This document shows, piece after piece, positions 8,159 through 17,379 of a DNA stretch of 64,000 nucleotides. A program made the position numbers and the translations under genes. Below the pieces are notes generated by a model. It searched no databases. It was not told the origin of the DNA and worked only from the letters and a program-made list of their open reading frames with translations. The stretch spans positions 2,931,501-2,995,500 of the forward strand of contig NZ_CP023396.1 of NCBI RefSeq assembly GCF_008808095.1, in the 5' to 3' direction. Source of the DNA: Pseudoalteromonas ruthenica (GTDB lineage Bacteria > Pseudomonadota > Gammaproteobacteria > Enterobacterales > Alteromonadaceae). Each line of letters opens with the position of its first letter. Within the stretch, counting starts at the first letter, position 1.

Positions 8159-9850
8159 TAATTGCGGTACCAGGTCTCTAACAATTTACGTGAGCGTTGT
8201 TGTTGTTTCTTCCACGTGTCTGGCATAACCACGGTCGGGCGCAGTAAGATGACCAACTCTTTTTTATTCTGCTTCTTACGAATACTTTTAAACAGATTAC
8301 CAACGAGAGGAATATCGCCTAACACCGGCGTTTTCGAAACCTCGTCGGAAGTAATGGTTTGCATTAGGCCTCCGATAACCACGATTTCACCGCTCGATGC
8401 CCTGATTACTGTATCAGACTCACGAATATTGCTTTGGGCCAAAGGCAGCTCGATACTTTCGCTCCCTAATTTAATTGACTTGGTTTGCTCCTCGGTTTGC
8501 GTCACTGACGGGTGTACGTGCAAAATAACCGAGCCATATTTGTCTATTTGAGGCGTTACATCCAAGGCTATGCCAGAGAAAAACGGCGTAAGCTCAATGT
8601 CATTGTTATTTTGTTGGGTGACATTGCCGATGTCTTCGCTGCTAGACACATCGGTTACAAAGTATTCATCTTCCCCTACTTTAATCACTGCTTTTTGGTT
8701 GTTAGTTGCAGTCACCCGAGGGTTTGAGAGCATTTGCACATCACCTTGGGTTTGCAATAGATTGATCACCCCAGCAAAATCAGGATTAGAGAAGACCAAA
8801 CTAGCAGCCCCCCCCTAATTCCGCAGAAATTTGATTACCGAGCTGCGCTGCTGTCGAGGAGAATGACAGTGATGTACTGCCAATATTTGCCGCTATTTCA
8901 GACCAATTGACTCCCTGCTGATATTCATCTTTGAGTGTCACCTCGATGATGCGCGCCTCTAAAATCACTTGCCGCTGCAAGCTTTCCTCACTGTGGCGCA
9001 AGAACTCTTTCATGGCAGCAATTTCACTCGGTAGAGCATGCACTGTTACCAAGCTTGCTTGTGGACTAACAATGACATAACGACCACCATGTGTGCCCAC
9101 GAGTGACTGCAACGCCTCTTTCAAGTCGGCCCAAAAATCACTCTCGCTACTGGTTTGAATATTAGAGCCATTAAGCTGTTGAATATTACCAGAGCCACTG
9201 TTGTTGCCATTATTGTTATTAATGGCGTTGTTATTACCGCCGTTATTGCCACTAAAGTTGTTATTTCCGTTGCCACTGTTGCCGTTGTTATTCTGATCGT
9301 AATCGCTCACGCCGCCAGAGATGACGCTAACATTCGATACACCAAAACGACGCATCATCAGATAGTTTACCGCTATAGACTCGGTGCGCATTTTTGCTGG
9401 TAAGACTTGCACCACCTGGCCTTCAAGAAACACATCAAGTGGATACATGCGGGTGATGATCTTAAGCACTTCATCCATACTGACCTGCTTAAGGTTCAAA
9501 CTAATAGCGCCGGACACCTCAGGGTGAATAGCGACACTGAAGGGGGTATCGTCTACCAGGGCGTTGAAAAATGGCCGCAGTGCAACTTCATTGGCGACCA
9601 CATCGAAGCGCTCAATAGCCGTGTTGGGCTGCACCTTAGTGTGTGCTGATACCGAGCTCAGCAATTCTTGCTCAAAATCTTTCGGGGGTTGCGGCGCCTC
9701 ACTAACCTGCGACTGTTTTGCGGGTTCTAGTTCCTTGGCAATATGAGGTTGCACTCGTTCTCCGGTGCCGAAAGTCGCACAGGCGCTAACCAGCAACGAA
9801 GAGGTACCAACTATAAACCAGTGGACTAATAACTTATTGTTTAATTTCAT
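8158..9850 (-). pseudogene. mshL: MSHA secretin MshL, split by a +1 frameshift in a G8 tract
   Basis: This is the outer-membrane secretin of the pilus in two frames. The N-terminal part (9850 down to about 8801) has a lipoprotein signal (lipobox LVSAC), the secretin N-domains and an Asn/Gly-rich linker, and ends prematurely as AELGGGC-stop. The C-terminal part (8158-8799 as an open frame) begins at VFSNPDFAGVINLLQ and carries the secretin core ending in VVIGGLMQ...PVLGDIPLVGNLFK. The break is exactly at eight C on the plus strand (8808-8815). Seven would restore AELGGAASLVFSNPDF and a product of roughly 563 residues. It overlaps mshK by 17 bases. The extra base may be real (phase-variable or mutant) or a sequencing error. 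Confidence 0.85.
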
Positions 9851-10151
9851 TGCTATATAACTCTAACTTCAATTGCTTTGCACCTTGAACAAGGAGCACA
9901 GCATGGGCGCTAATATTGGTGACAGTGTAATCGGCTAACTTATCCCCCTGAGCGTATAACTGCCCAGAAATAATGGCCTTATGTTGACCTTTTTTACTCA
10001 CTACCGACTCCAATACCCATTGCTGCTGTACCGACTCAGTACTACGTGAGGTCTGTGCCTGCACGGCGGGGCGTGTTGGGTCTTGTAAAACTTGTGCCGC
10101 TATTGGCACACTTGCGACCATGAACAGGCTACAGGCTAATAAATGTTTCAT
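9834..10151 (-). CDS. mshK: MSHA biogenesis protein MshK
   Basis: A 105-residue exported protein with a signal peptide (MKHLLACSLFMVASVPIAAQ) and a short periplasmic domain containing LQDPTRPAV, the motif also seen in PilP/GspC-type periplasmic connectors. It overlaps mshJ by 23 bases upstream and mshL by 17 bases downstream. MshK-type proteins connect the inner-membrane PilN/PilO-like complex with the secretin. The assignment combines locus order, size and the DPTRP motif. Confidence 0.8.
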   Translation of the reverse strand: MKHLLACSLFMVASVPIAAQVLQDPTRPAVQAQTSRSTESVQQQWVLESVVSKKGQHKAIISGQLYAQGDKLADYTVTNISAHAVLLVQGAKQLKLELYSNEIKQ

Positions 10152-10785
10152 TGTTACTTACCGTTGCTAAGTTCAAGGTGAGTTGCGCTCTCGGATGCTC
10201 CTGCACCTGATAATGGAAGCCTGTGATGAGTACCCGAGTGGCTGCTTGCTCAATTCGTGCCATATAATCTCGCAAAGCAAAGTAATTACCTTGCAAGGTC
10301 ATCTGCATATTGTGCTGATAAAACTGTAGTTGTGGTGACGATGGCTCACTTTGCTCGCCTGTTTGCACCGCTTCCACACCCATCACTTTAAAACCCAGTA
10401 ACTGCACCCCTTGTTGCTGAGCTAGCAAATCGCCGAGAACATCAGGCATACGGTCGCCGGACACAAAACCATCACTGAGCTGTTGTAATTGTTGGTCTAA
10501 ATCGCGGTTACGCTGGTGCAGCTCTTGAAGCTGCAACTTGAGATTAGCTTTATAATCAATAGCCAAAGCTTGAGTGAGTGCCTGTCGCTGTGTGCGCAGT
10601 GATGCATTCTCACTTTGGTAACCGGCAATTTGTGTGGCTGCTTGGTCGTGATTTTCCATCAATGGCATGCTTATAAACCACCCACCTAAGTACAGAATAC
10701 AGAACAGCCCCACTGTCAGCACCAGCATCTTTTCCCGCTGTTGCAGCTGGCTAAACTGGTTACTTATATGTTGCCAACGCTTCAT
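10129..10785 (-). CDS. mshJ: MSHA biogenesis protein MshJ (PilO-like)
   Basis: A 218-residue inner-membrane protein with one N-terminal membrane helix (about residues 20-40, MLVLTVGLFCILYLGGWFI), a Gln-rich coiled-coil (about 50-105), and a compact periplasmic ferredoxin-like domain containing LQGNYFALRDYMARIE, typical of PilO/GspM proteins. It overlaps the previous PilN-like gene by four bases (ATGA). Together with MshI and the PilN-like protein it would form the alignment subcomplex of the pilus machine. Confidence 0.82.
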   Translation of the reverse strand: MKRWQHISNQFSQLQQREKMLVLTVGLFCILYLGGWFISMPLMENHDQAATQIAGYQSENASLRTQRQALTQALAIDYKANLKLQLQELHQRNRDLDQQLQQLSDGFVSGDRMPDVLGDLLAQQQGVQLLGFKVMGVEAVQTGEQSEPSSPQLQFYQHNMQMTLQGNYFALRDYMARIEQAATRVLITGFHYQVQEHPRAQLTLNLATVSNNETFISL

Positions 10786-11375
10786 GGCTGCTCCCCATCA
10801 ATTCGAGTAGACACATTAAACTGTCTTAGCTCATTACTTTGATCGAACTCCAAAACCGAAAACTCTTTACCTAAAAAGTAGTTGGAATTTCTTAATTGTT
10901 TAAGCCACGGAGCTATTTCACTGGGTACCGCCGTTTTGCCCTGTAACTGCACATGACGCTGACTAATATTAATTTCTGTCAGCCACACTTGTGGGTTGTG
11001 ATAGCGCGCCAAATCATTCATCAAGGCGCTGTAAGTAAGCGGCGCACCGCTGCCCTTCCCTTGTAAATATGCGAGTAAACTAAGGCGATGCTGCTCTGCG
11101 CGCTGTTGCTGTTCTAGTTGCTGCTGCAAGTTCTTGGTATCGCGCCGCTGCGCTAATTGCTTGTTAAGCTCTGCCACGTCAGCTTTTAGGTGGCTATGTT
11201 GCTGTGTAAGCTCCTGCAGCTGCTGTTGCTGATGATTGTTACGCCATACTTGCAGTGCGATAACCACAGCCAACACGACAAATGCAGCGATGAATATTTT
11301 TACGACTAGAGCCAGCGGCAGCGGATCATGACGCGACTGCAAGCTTTCTTGGTAAAAATTTATGCTGCTTTTCAT
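10782..11375 (-). CDS. MSHA biogenesis PilN-like protein (MshI2)
   Basis: A 197-residue bitopic protein: short cytoplasmic N terminus starting MKSSINFYQESL (the PilN-type cytoplasmic tail that binds the PilM-like partner), one membrane helix (about residues 24-44), a Gln-rich coiled coil (about 50-95) and a periplasmic domain with VWLTEINISQRHVQLQG. It overlaps mshI and mshJ by four bases each, so all three are coupled. Many annotations call this gene mshI2 or mshI1; I leave the symbol empty because names differ between genomes. Confidence 0.8.
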   Translation of the reverse strand: MKSSINFYQESLQSRHDPLPLALVVKIFIAAFVVLAVVIALQVWRNNHQQQQLQELTQQHSHLKADVAELNKQLAQRRDTKNLQQQLEQQQRAEQHRLSLLAYLQGKGSGAPLTYSALMNDLARYHNPQVWLTEINISQRHVQLQGKTAVPSEIAPWLKQLRNSNYFLGKEFSVLEFDQSNELRQFNVSTRIDGEQP

Positions 11376-12307
11376 GCCTGCTCCAACATCGGAAAATAGG
11401 CGCCTGCCAAAGCCATATGGAATTTAGGGTCAATCACATCAGCCAAATCCATAACCGGTTTAAACTCCACGATAGGGGTGGTTTGAAACGCTTGCAAACG
11501 CGAGATAACCGCCTGAGCATCATCGATGCCTTGAATAAGAATTTCCTTTATTGGTGGCTGTTTGAGCTGGCTCTCATAAAAGTCCATGGAGCGCTGAATC
11601 TCAAGCCCTAACGAATCACTTAAGTGCGACAAAGTGGTTTCATCGGGCTGTTGCTGTAACGCGCTGAACCCTCGTAGCCTGCGATTAAGCAGCAATTGTT
11701 GATCGCGAATGATTAACACACTGGGTTCATCTCCAGGCTCCTGATACACCACCAAGCGGGCATAGTTATCTTTGGCGGTCATCGCCGCGAGGGTGGTTTC
11801 TTTCACCGATAGCTGCTGAAGGTGGCAGTCATTGAGCTTATCGAGCTCAGAGACCAGCGGCCGCAATTGCTGCTTATCGGTGGCAAACACATTAATCTTG
11901 GCCTTTTGACCGGTGCTTTGAATCGGGTAATCGATATAATCAGCAATGATATTCTCGGCGCTTATGCTCACCAAGTCCTTTAATGTCCACGGCAGTGACT
12001 GAGTGATTTCTTGCTCGCTCAGCTCTGGCTTCTCGGCCTGTACTATCTGATAATAGGATTGTGGTAACACCACGTACAAGTCGCAAGCGTCAGAGGAGAT
12101 CTTGCGTAGCAATTTAAGTAATGCTTTCGAATAGTTAGCTGAATCGTTGAGCGGCAGCTCTTCGGTGTCACTGACAAACCATTGTTGCTTTTTTTGCTTT
12201 AACTGCACCGCGCGTAACACGTCTGCGTACAAGGCAACGCCCACTATTGCTTCGGACTTTTTCTTTGTATTTAGCCAAGGAACACGGGCTAAGAGTTTAG
12301 ATGCCAT
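11372..12307 (-). CDS. mshI: MSHA biogenesis protein MshI (PilM-like)
   Basis: A 311-residue cytoplasmic protein with the PilM/FtsA-like actin fold: SEAIVGVALYADVLRAVQL at the start and LGLEIQRSMDFYESQL near residue 240. I use the ATG at 12307 (MASKLLARVPWLN), which gives the usual MshI beginning; an open frame extends to 12340 but adds MYILIGDTADY, which looks like leader sequence. It is the first gene of the assembly operon. Its partner is the PilN-like protein encoded next. Start confidence is moderate because no strong ribosome site precedes either ATG. Confidence 0.82.
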   Translation of the reverse strand: MASKLLARVPWLNTKKKSEAIVGVALYADVLRAVQLKQKKQQWFVSDTEELPLNDSANYSKALLKLLRKISSDACDLYVVLPQSYYQIVQAEKPELSEQEITQSLPWTLKDLVSISAENIIADYIDYPIQSTGQKAKINVFATDKQQLRPLVSELDKLNDCHLQQLSVKETTLAAMTAKDNYARLVVYQEPGDEPSVLIIRDQQLLLNRRLRGFSALQQQPDETTLSHLSDSLGLEIQRSMDFYESQLKQPPIKEILIQGIDDAQAVISRLQAFQTTPIVEFKPVMDLADVIDPKFHMALAGAYFPMLEQA

Positions 12308-12398
12308 ATAGTCTGCAGTATCACCTATAAGAATATACAAAGTATCAATAATTTGCGGAATTTAGCAAGTTAATTAGGGGGAAAACTAGGGCAAAACT

Positions 12399-13307
12399 AT
12401 GAGCTCAATCATTACATCCATCAAAGAGTCGCCAATGCAGCAAATTCACCATCCGCTGCTGCGGCATCACAACGTGCAACTAAGCATCAAACGCGACGAT
12501 TTGTATCACCCTCTGATTCAGGGTAATAAATGGCGAAAATTAAAGTACAACTTAGCGGCTTTTCAGGCTTCTGAATGTAGGCAGTTGCTCACTTTTGGCG
12601 GTCCTTTCTCCAATCATTTATATGCAACGGCCGCCGCTGGAAAACTATTTGGTCTAAGCACCATTGGCATCGTGCGCGGCCCTGAACTTGATATGCACAA
12701 CCCCACACTGCGCTTTGCCCACGCCTGCGGTATGAAGTTAGTGGCGGTAACGCGTAAAGACTACCGCTTGCGCCAGCAAAAAGATTACCTCAATGAGCTT
12801 AAGCAACGCTTTGGTAATGTCTACATTCTCCCTGAAGGCGGAACCAACCACGCGGCGCTACGCGGTGTAGCGGAGCTAGCCCAAACTTTACCAGAACACG
12901 ATTATCTAGTGTGCGCTACAGGAAGTGGCGGTACCTTAGCAGGGTTATGCGCAGGCCATACGCAGCGAAAAGTACTTGGTATTGCCGTGCTCAAAAATGC
13001 AGATTACCTGAATCATGAAATAAGCCAACTAACTTCTACACACCACTGTGACTGGCAATTAATGCAGCACTTTCATGATGGCGGTTATGGCCGCTTTAGT
13101 GACAAACAATGGCGCTTTTGCCAAGATTTCAGAGCCACCTATCAAGTGCCACTGGAGCCTATTTACACGGGGAAAATGATGTACGCCCTGTGGCAACTGA
13201 TTGCACAAGGGTATTTTCCTTCCGGCAGTCGCATCATTGCCGTACATACCGGGGGCTTGCAAGGGCTCAATGGCTTGCGTTATCGCGGCCTACTCAAAGC
13301 GACTTGA
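12399..13307 (+). CDS. PLP-dependent enzyme, ACC deaminase / D-cysteine desulfhydrase family
   Basis: A 302-residue fold-type II PLP enzyme. The PLP lysine is in QGNKWRKLKYNL (about residues 47-58), a phosphate-binding SGGT-type loop is CATGSGGTLAGL, and the QLLTFGGPFSNHLYATAAAG segment matches the ACC deaminase/DcyD group. Such proteins deaminate D-cysteine or related amino acids; the true substrate cannot be read from sequence. It is transcribed against the msh cluster, divergent from mshI, and its 3' end overlaps that of csrD by 14 bases. AGGG stands 7 bases before the ATG. Confidence 0.8.
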   Translation: MSSIITSIKESPMQQIHHPLLRHHNVQLSIKRDDLYHPLIQGNKWRKLKYNLAAFQASECRQLLTFGGPFSNHLYATAAAGKLFGLSTIGIVRGPELDMHNPTLRFAHACGMKLVAVTRKDYRLRQQKDYLNELKQRFGNVYILPEGGTNHAALRGVAELAQTLPEHDYLVCATGSGGTLAGLCAGHTQRKVLGIAVLKNADYLNHEISQLTSTHHCDWQLMQHFHDGGYGRFSDKQWRFCQDFRATYQVPLEPIYTGKMMYALWQLIAQGYFPSGSRIIAVHTGGLQGLNGLRYRGLLKAT

Positions 13308-14889
13308 AGGTTGACAGTTGCAGTGCACCAGAGAAGTATGCACCTTGTGCAGCCCTAACCCCGAGCTGCTGTAACACCAAAACTTGTTGTTGCCTTTCAA
13401 CGCCTACAGCAATTATTGGAATACTGTGCTGTTGGGCCTTTGCAACGTAAGCCAACACACGCTTTTGCACATTTTTATCCACTTCAATGTGGGCAATAAG
13501 TTCGGGTGCCAGTTTTATCGCTTGTACAGGCACCGCCAATTTATCGAGATCCACATTCGGCCATGTTCGTAATTGGTCAATAATAATTCCGCGTTGGCAT
13601 GCCTTAGTTCGGCGCACCCGCCTACGCACGATATATTGATGCTGCTCTAAGAGTTCGGCCTTACATTCGATAAGAACATTGCGATGTTGCTCGAGAAAGA
13701 GCTTAAGACGTTGCCAAAATTCACCATCGAACCAGCTTGATTGTTGCAAGTTGATGCTGACATCACCTTGTTGCACCTCGGTGGCAAGCATTTTATCCAA
13801 TCGTGCTAAAACGGCGCTATCCACACTGCTTTCTGCTTTACGTGTTTGCGGCTCTTCGAGGTACTCTGGTGAAATCAGGCCCAACTGCTGGTGGCGAACA
13901 CGTAGCAAGGTTTCGTGATGCAGTATTTGCTCGCTATGCAAATCAAATACGGGCTGGAAAAAGCAAATAAAGTGATCTTTTTGTACACTTTCACTCAGCG
14001 AGCATGACTTCGCTGCCAACAACATAGAGTGGTTATGGCTAAAGGGGATACGGTAGCAATGTTTGTCTTTACTTTGCTTTGCCAATGCCAACGCCGATTG
14101 CGTTAATTGATACACAATGGCTTGGTCAGCACCGCTTCGGTAGTTACAAATGCCCACCTTGACCTCTGCAGCCCGCAATTCAGGGAGTAAAGCTCGGCAA
14201 CTTTGTAAAATGGTGTCACTGAGTGCCTCTAGTCGCTTATCGAGGTGTTGATAATGAATATCATGGATGGTAATAGCAAAGCTGCCGGTGTTAAGCACCT
14301 TCACCGACAGCTGTTGCTGGTAGCTTAAGCTTTCTTGTAACAAAGCCTCGAGCAAACTCGCGACCCCGCTTGCAGCAACACTCAGTTTAGTGCAATGAGC
14401 GATTGCGAACACACTCTGATACAAGTGATTTAAGCCTAAAATACTCGCACTCATCGGTGCTTGTTCTGTTTTTTCTAACGATGGTACTTTGCTCTTTTGC
14501 GATACACGCTTTCGCCTAAGAAGGTTGACCACCTGCCAACACATGTACGCCAGCAGCGCATTACCGATGATAAACCAGTGACTTTTCGACAACCACAATG
14601 GCGAGCCAAATATCTCCTGATGTTCATTCCCGGTGGAGATAACCACAGACACAGGGTCAACATAAGCATGCTGAGGAGGCTCAAGGAAAAAGCCATAAGG
14701 TTCGAGTAAGGTCGTTAATAACGCATCATCTACATCAGTAACCCGATCTAGCTGATGTGATAGCTGATGGATATCGGCTTGGCGCTGCATATGCAAGGCA
14801 TACGCAAGTACAGCATTACACAATATAGCGAGTGTAATAGCCGCTAAACCAACAGTGATCCATGTACGGTATGGACGAAATAAAGACAA
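13294..14889 (-). CDS. CsrD/MshH-like membrane protein with degenerate GGDEF and EAL domains
   Basis: A 531-residue protein with two membrane helices (about residues 11-31 and 105-123) flanking a periplasmic loop, then a degenerate GGDEF-like region and a C-terminal EAL-like domain. The EAL equivalents are altered: ETLLRV instead of EALLRW, IIIDQLRTW where DDFGTG is expected, and IIAVGVE instead of IAEGVE. Cyclic-di-GMP hydrolysis is therefore unlikely. In Vibrio the first msh gene, mshH, is the CsrD homologue, which promotes decay of Csr small RNAs through RNase E. The start is a TTG at 14889; I find no in-frame ATG or GTG upstream before the stop, so start confidence is modest. Confidence 0.75.
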   Translation of the reverse strand: MSLFRPYRTWITVGLAAITLAILCNAVLAYALHMQRQADIHQLSHQLDRVTDVDDALLTTLLEPYGFFLEPPQHAYVDPVSVVISTGNEHQEIFGSPLWLSKSHWFIIGNALLAYMCWQVVNLLRRKRVSQKSKVPSLEKTEQAPMSASILGLNHLYQSVFAIAHCTKLSVAASGVASLLEALLQESLSYQQQLSVKVLNTGSFAITIHDIHYQHLDKRLEALSDTILQSCRALLPELRAAEVKVGICNYRSGADQAIVYQLTQSALALAKQSKDKHCYRIPFSHNHSMLLAAKSCSLSESVQKDHFICFFQPVFDLHSEQILHHETLLRVRHQQLGLISPEYLEEPQTRKAESSVDSAVLARLDKMLATEVQQGDVSINLQQSSWFDGEFWQRLKLFLEQHRNVLIECKAELLEQHQYIVRRRVRRTKACQRGIIIDQLRTWPNVDLDKLAVPVQAIKLAPELIAHIEVDKNVQKRVLAYVAKAQQHSIPIIAVGVERQQQVLVLQQLGVRAAQGAYFSGALQLSTFKSL

Positions 14890-14963
14890 AATACAGGCCG
14901 ACGAATAATCATTCTCATGCCTAAAGTGTTGTCCATGAAAGGGGGAAGCTCAAGCAAGAACCC

Positions 14964-14990
14964 ATAAAAAAGCCCCATAGAATGGGGCTT
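14964..14990 (-). terminator. Rho-independent terminator of ssb
   Basis: Perfect 9-base stem AAGCCCCAT/ATGGGGCTT (14970-14978 and 14982-14990) with a 3-base loop. On the minus strand it is followed by a T run, and it lies about 50 bases after the ssb stop. Confidence 0.85.
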
Positions 14991-15042
14991 GTGGAATAAA
15001 ATAGCGAGATATCAATAAGCTTTTCGCACAACTTTTTAGTTG

Positions 15043-15750
15043 TTAGAACGGGATATCGTCGTCAAAATCAATGGGGGGTTCCATAGGGTTTGAAGCACCA
15101 CCCTGGGGAGCATTTTGTGGTTTAGGGGCAAAGCCACCACCTTGCTGGCCGCCACCATGCTGATTGCTCTGATGATTCTGCTGAGAGCCAAAGCCACCTT
15201 GCTGTTGATTGCCTTGCTGCATACCTTGGTTGCCTTGTTGCTGGCCATAATTATTGCTTTGTTGCTGCCCGTAACCACCTTGCTGCGCAGCCCCTTGTTG
15301 AGGAGCTCCCTGCTGTGGGTTACTTTGTGCTTGGTTATTGCCACCAAAACCGCCTTGTTGCTGAGCACCTTGATAACCGCCTGAGGCAGCACCCTGGTTA
15401 TCGCCACGACCACCAAGCATTTGCATTTGCCCGCCCATATCGACAACAATCTCAGTGGTGTATTTATCTTGACCGCTTTGGTCGGTCCATTTACGGGTCT
15501 GTAGGCGACCTTCAATATAAACCTGTGAGCCCTTGCGCAGATATTCACCCGCCACTTCTGCCAGCTTGCCAAATAGCACCACGCGATGCCATTCTGTGCG
15601 CTCTTGCATTTGCCCAGTATTTTTATCTTTCCAGCTATCTGTGGTAGCAATGCTGATATTTGCTACGCCATTGCCGTTTGGCATATAGCGAACTTCTGGA
15701 TCTTGACCCAGATTACCCACCAAAATTACTTTATTAACACCGCGCGCCAT
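15043..15750 (-). CDS. ssb: Single-stranded DNA-binding protein SSB
   Basis: A 235-residue SSB. Residues 1-112 form the OB fold ([49 protein letters not shown]). Residues about 115-220 are an unusually long Gln/Gly/Asn-rich disordered linker with many QQG repeats, and the acidic tip DFDDDIPF binds partner proteins. The E. coli protein has 178 residues, so the linker is expanded here. It lies 19 bases after the transporter gene on the same strand, so the two are likely co-transcribed, and a terminator follows. It coats single-stranded DNA in replication and repair. Confidence 0.97.
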   Translation of the reverse strand: MARGVNKVILVGNLGQDPEVRYMPNGNGVANISIATTDSWKDKNTGQMQERTEWHRVVLFGKLAEVAGEYLRKGSQVYIEGRLQTRKWTDQSGQDKYTTEIVVDMGGQMQMLGGRGDNQGAASGGYQGAQQQGGFGGNNQAQSNPQQGAPQQGAAQQGGYGQQQSNNYGQQQGNQGMQQGNQQQGGFGSQQNHQSNQHGGGQQGGGFAPKPQNAPQGGASNPMEPPIDFDDDIPF

Positions 15751-15769
15751 GGATTTTTACTCCTATAAA

Positions 15770-17137
15770 TTACACTGCGGCGACGAGTCTTTGCGCCGCC
15801 TCTAAATCAAATTTTTTGTCGTCTACTTTAAGATAGCTGCGATTTTCATCACACACCACCGTGGCCTCTAACACCCCAGGTAATGCCACTAAACGACCCG
15901 CCAACTGCTGTGCATCCTGCTCTGAATCAACAGCACTAAGCAAACTAATAATTTTGCTACGCGGCGGCACTCGCATTTTCGCGGCTATGACAAGCCATAT
16001 TACCCCAACCACAGCAGCCGCCGCAAACACCATCTCAGGGCTGCCGGTTTGGGCCACATAACCGCCTAAAATGCCTCCTAAAAACGCGCCCAAGAATTGC
16101 GATGAGGAAAAAACGCCCATCGCTGAGCCTTTTTGATTCGCCGGAGACAGTCGCGATACCAAGGCCGGCATAGTGGCTTCTAGAAAGTTAAAAGCCACGA
16201 AGTACAGCATCATACATGCCGCGATGACATACACTGAATGCGCACCGGCAACCAGCCCAAGCATACTCACAATGAGCATCACGATAGCGACTAAAAACAA
16301 GGGTTTTTCTTTTTGCTTGGCAACGGCGACGATCATCATCGGCACCATAAGCACAAAAGAAAGCACAAATACGGGGATATATAATTGCCAGTGTTTGGCG
16401 GCTTCAAGCCCATCGGCAATCAGTTGCGTCGGTAGTGACACGAATACGGTCGTCAGTGACAGGTGCAAAAACAGCACCCCTAAATCTAAGCGAGCTAAGT
16501 CTGGGTGACGCACTAACTTACCCACATCAGCAAGGGTAACACTGGTTTCGCCCTTGGGCGCACGATTAACCGCCGTAGGCACCATCCAAGTAACAATGGC
16601 CATGCCTAACACCGCCAGCGCAGCAGTCAGCCAGAAAATCCCGGAAACACCGAAGCTCGCGGCAACCATGGGCCCTAGCAACATGGCGACGGCAAAGCTC
16701 ATGCCGATGCACATGCCGATCACAGCCATCACCTTAGGGCGCTGCTCATCACGACTGAGGTCGGCTGCAAGCGCCAGCAGTGCACTGGCAATCGCCCCCA
16801 TCCCTTGTAGCGCCCGCCCTAATGTCAGGGTATACATGGATTCGGCACACGCGGCGACCACCGAGCCTAAGGTAAACAATACCAACCCACCGATGATCAC
16901 CCGCTTGCGACCAATGCGGTCAGATAACCACCCCATAGGAATTTGCAACAACGCTTGGGTAAGGCCATAAGCGCCAATCGCGAGGCCGATCCATAACGGA
17001 GAAAAGCCACTGAGGCTTTGTCCATAGACAGCCAACACCGGCATCAGCATAAACAGCCCAAGCATTCGAAATGCAAAGACACTGGCTAGCGATACCGCTG
17101 CACGTTTTTCGACAGTATTAAGTTGAGATGCGGACAT
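15770..17137 (-). CDS. yajR: MFS transporter with C-terminal YAM domain, YajR type
   Basis: A 455-residue, 12-helix major facilitator. The A motif GWLSDRIGRKRVIIGG follows helix 2, and LAIGAYGLTQALLQIPMG matches the drug:H+ antiporter-1 group. After helix 12 there is a soluble domain of about 65 residues (SLLSAVDSEQDAQQLAGRL to the C terminus) with a ferredoxin-like pattern, as in E. coli YajR, whose YAM domain is cytoplasmic. Length agrees with YajR (454). The substrate is unknown. It lies between ssb and divergent uvrA. Confidence 0.85.
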   Translation of the reverse strand: MSASQLNTVEKRAAVSLASVFAFRMLGLFMLMPVLAVYGQSLSGFSPLWIGLAIGAYGLTQALLQIPMGWLSDRIGRKRVIIGGLVLFTLGSVVAACAESMYTLTLGRALQGMGAIASALLALAADLSRDEQRPKVMAVIGMCIGMSFAVAMLLGPMVAASFGVSGIFWLTAALAVLGMAIVTWMVPTAVNRAPKGETSVTLADVGKLVRHPDLARLDLGVLFLHLSLTTVFVSLPTQLIADGLEAAKHWQLYIPVFVLSFVLMVPMMIVAVAKQKEKPLFLVAIVMLIVSMLGLVAGAHSVYVIAACMMLYFVAFNFLEATMPALVSRLSPANQKGSAMGVFSSSQFLGAFLGGILGGYVAQTGSPEMVFAAAAVVGVIWLVIAAKMRVPPRSKIISLLSAVDSEQDAQQLAGRLVALPGVLEATVVCDENRSYLKVDDKKFDLEAAQRLVAAV

Positions 17138-17379
17138 GACGAAGTACTAAGCAGCCATAAAGCAAATTAAATTTATTGGCCGGCGATGATAGCATATCCA
17201 CGCGCCAATATGACATGCCCAGCGGCATTAATCTTACACTGATCGCCTTCCCTGCTGTGCTTCGTACTGAGTTTTTCGTTGTTACAGTATTCACTCTTTA
17301 GGTCAATAAGGCATCGCTAAATCCTGTACAAATATGCGATACTTACGGGCTATTAAATTGCACGGGTAAAAGGCGAAGA

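Noticed and set aside
11083..11400. Possible rearrangement between mshI and the PilN-like gene
   Set aside because: Overlaps of four bases on both sides are normal for the locus and both proteins are complete.
15036..15650. A 204-residue open frame on the minus strand overlapping ssb, and open frames on the plus strand in the same region
   Set aside because: They are shadows of the Gln/Gly-rich linker of ssb; the composition is repetitive and no ribosome site or known domain supports them.
17308..17340. Possible SOS/LexA box before uvrA (CTGTACAAATATGCGA)
   Set aside because: Only the left half matches CTGT-N8-ACAG; the right half is wrong at several positions.
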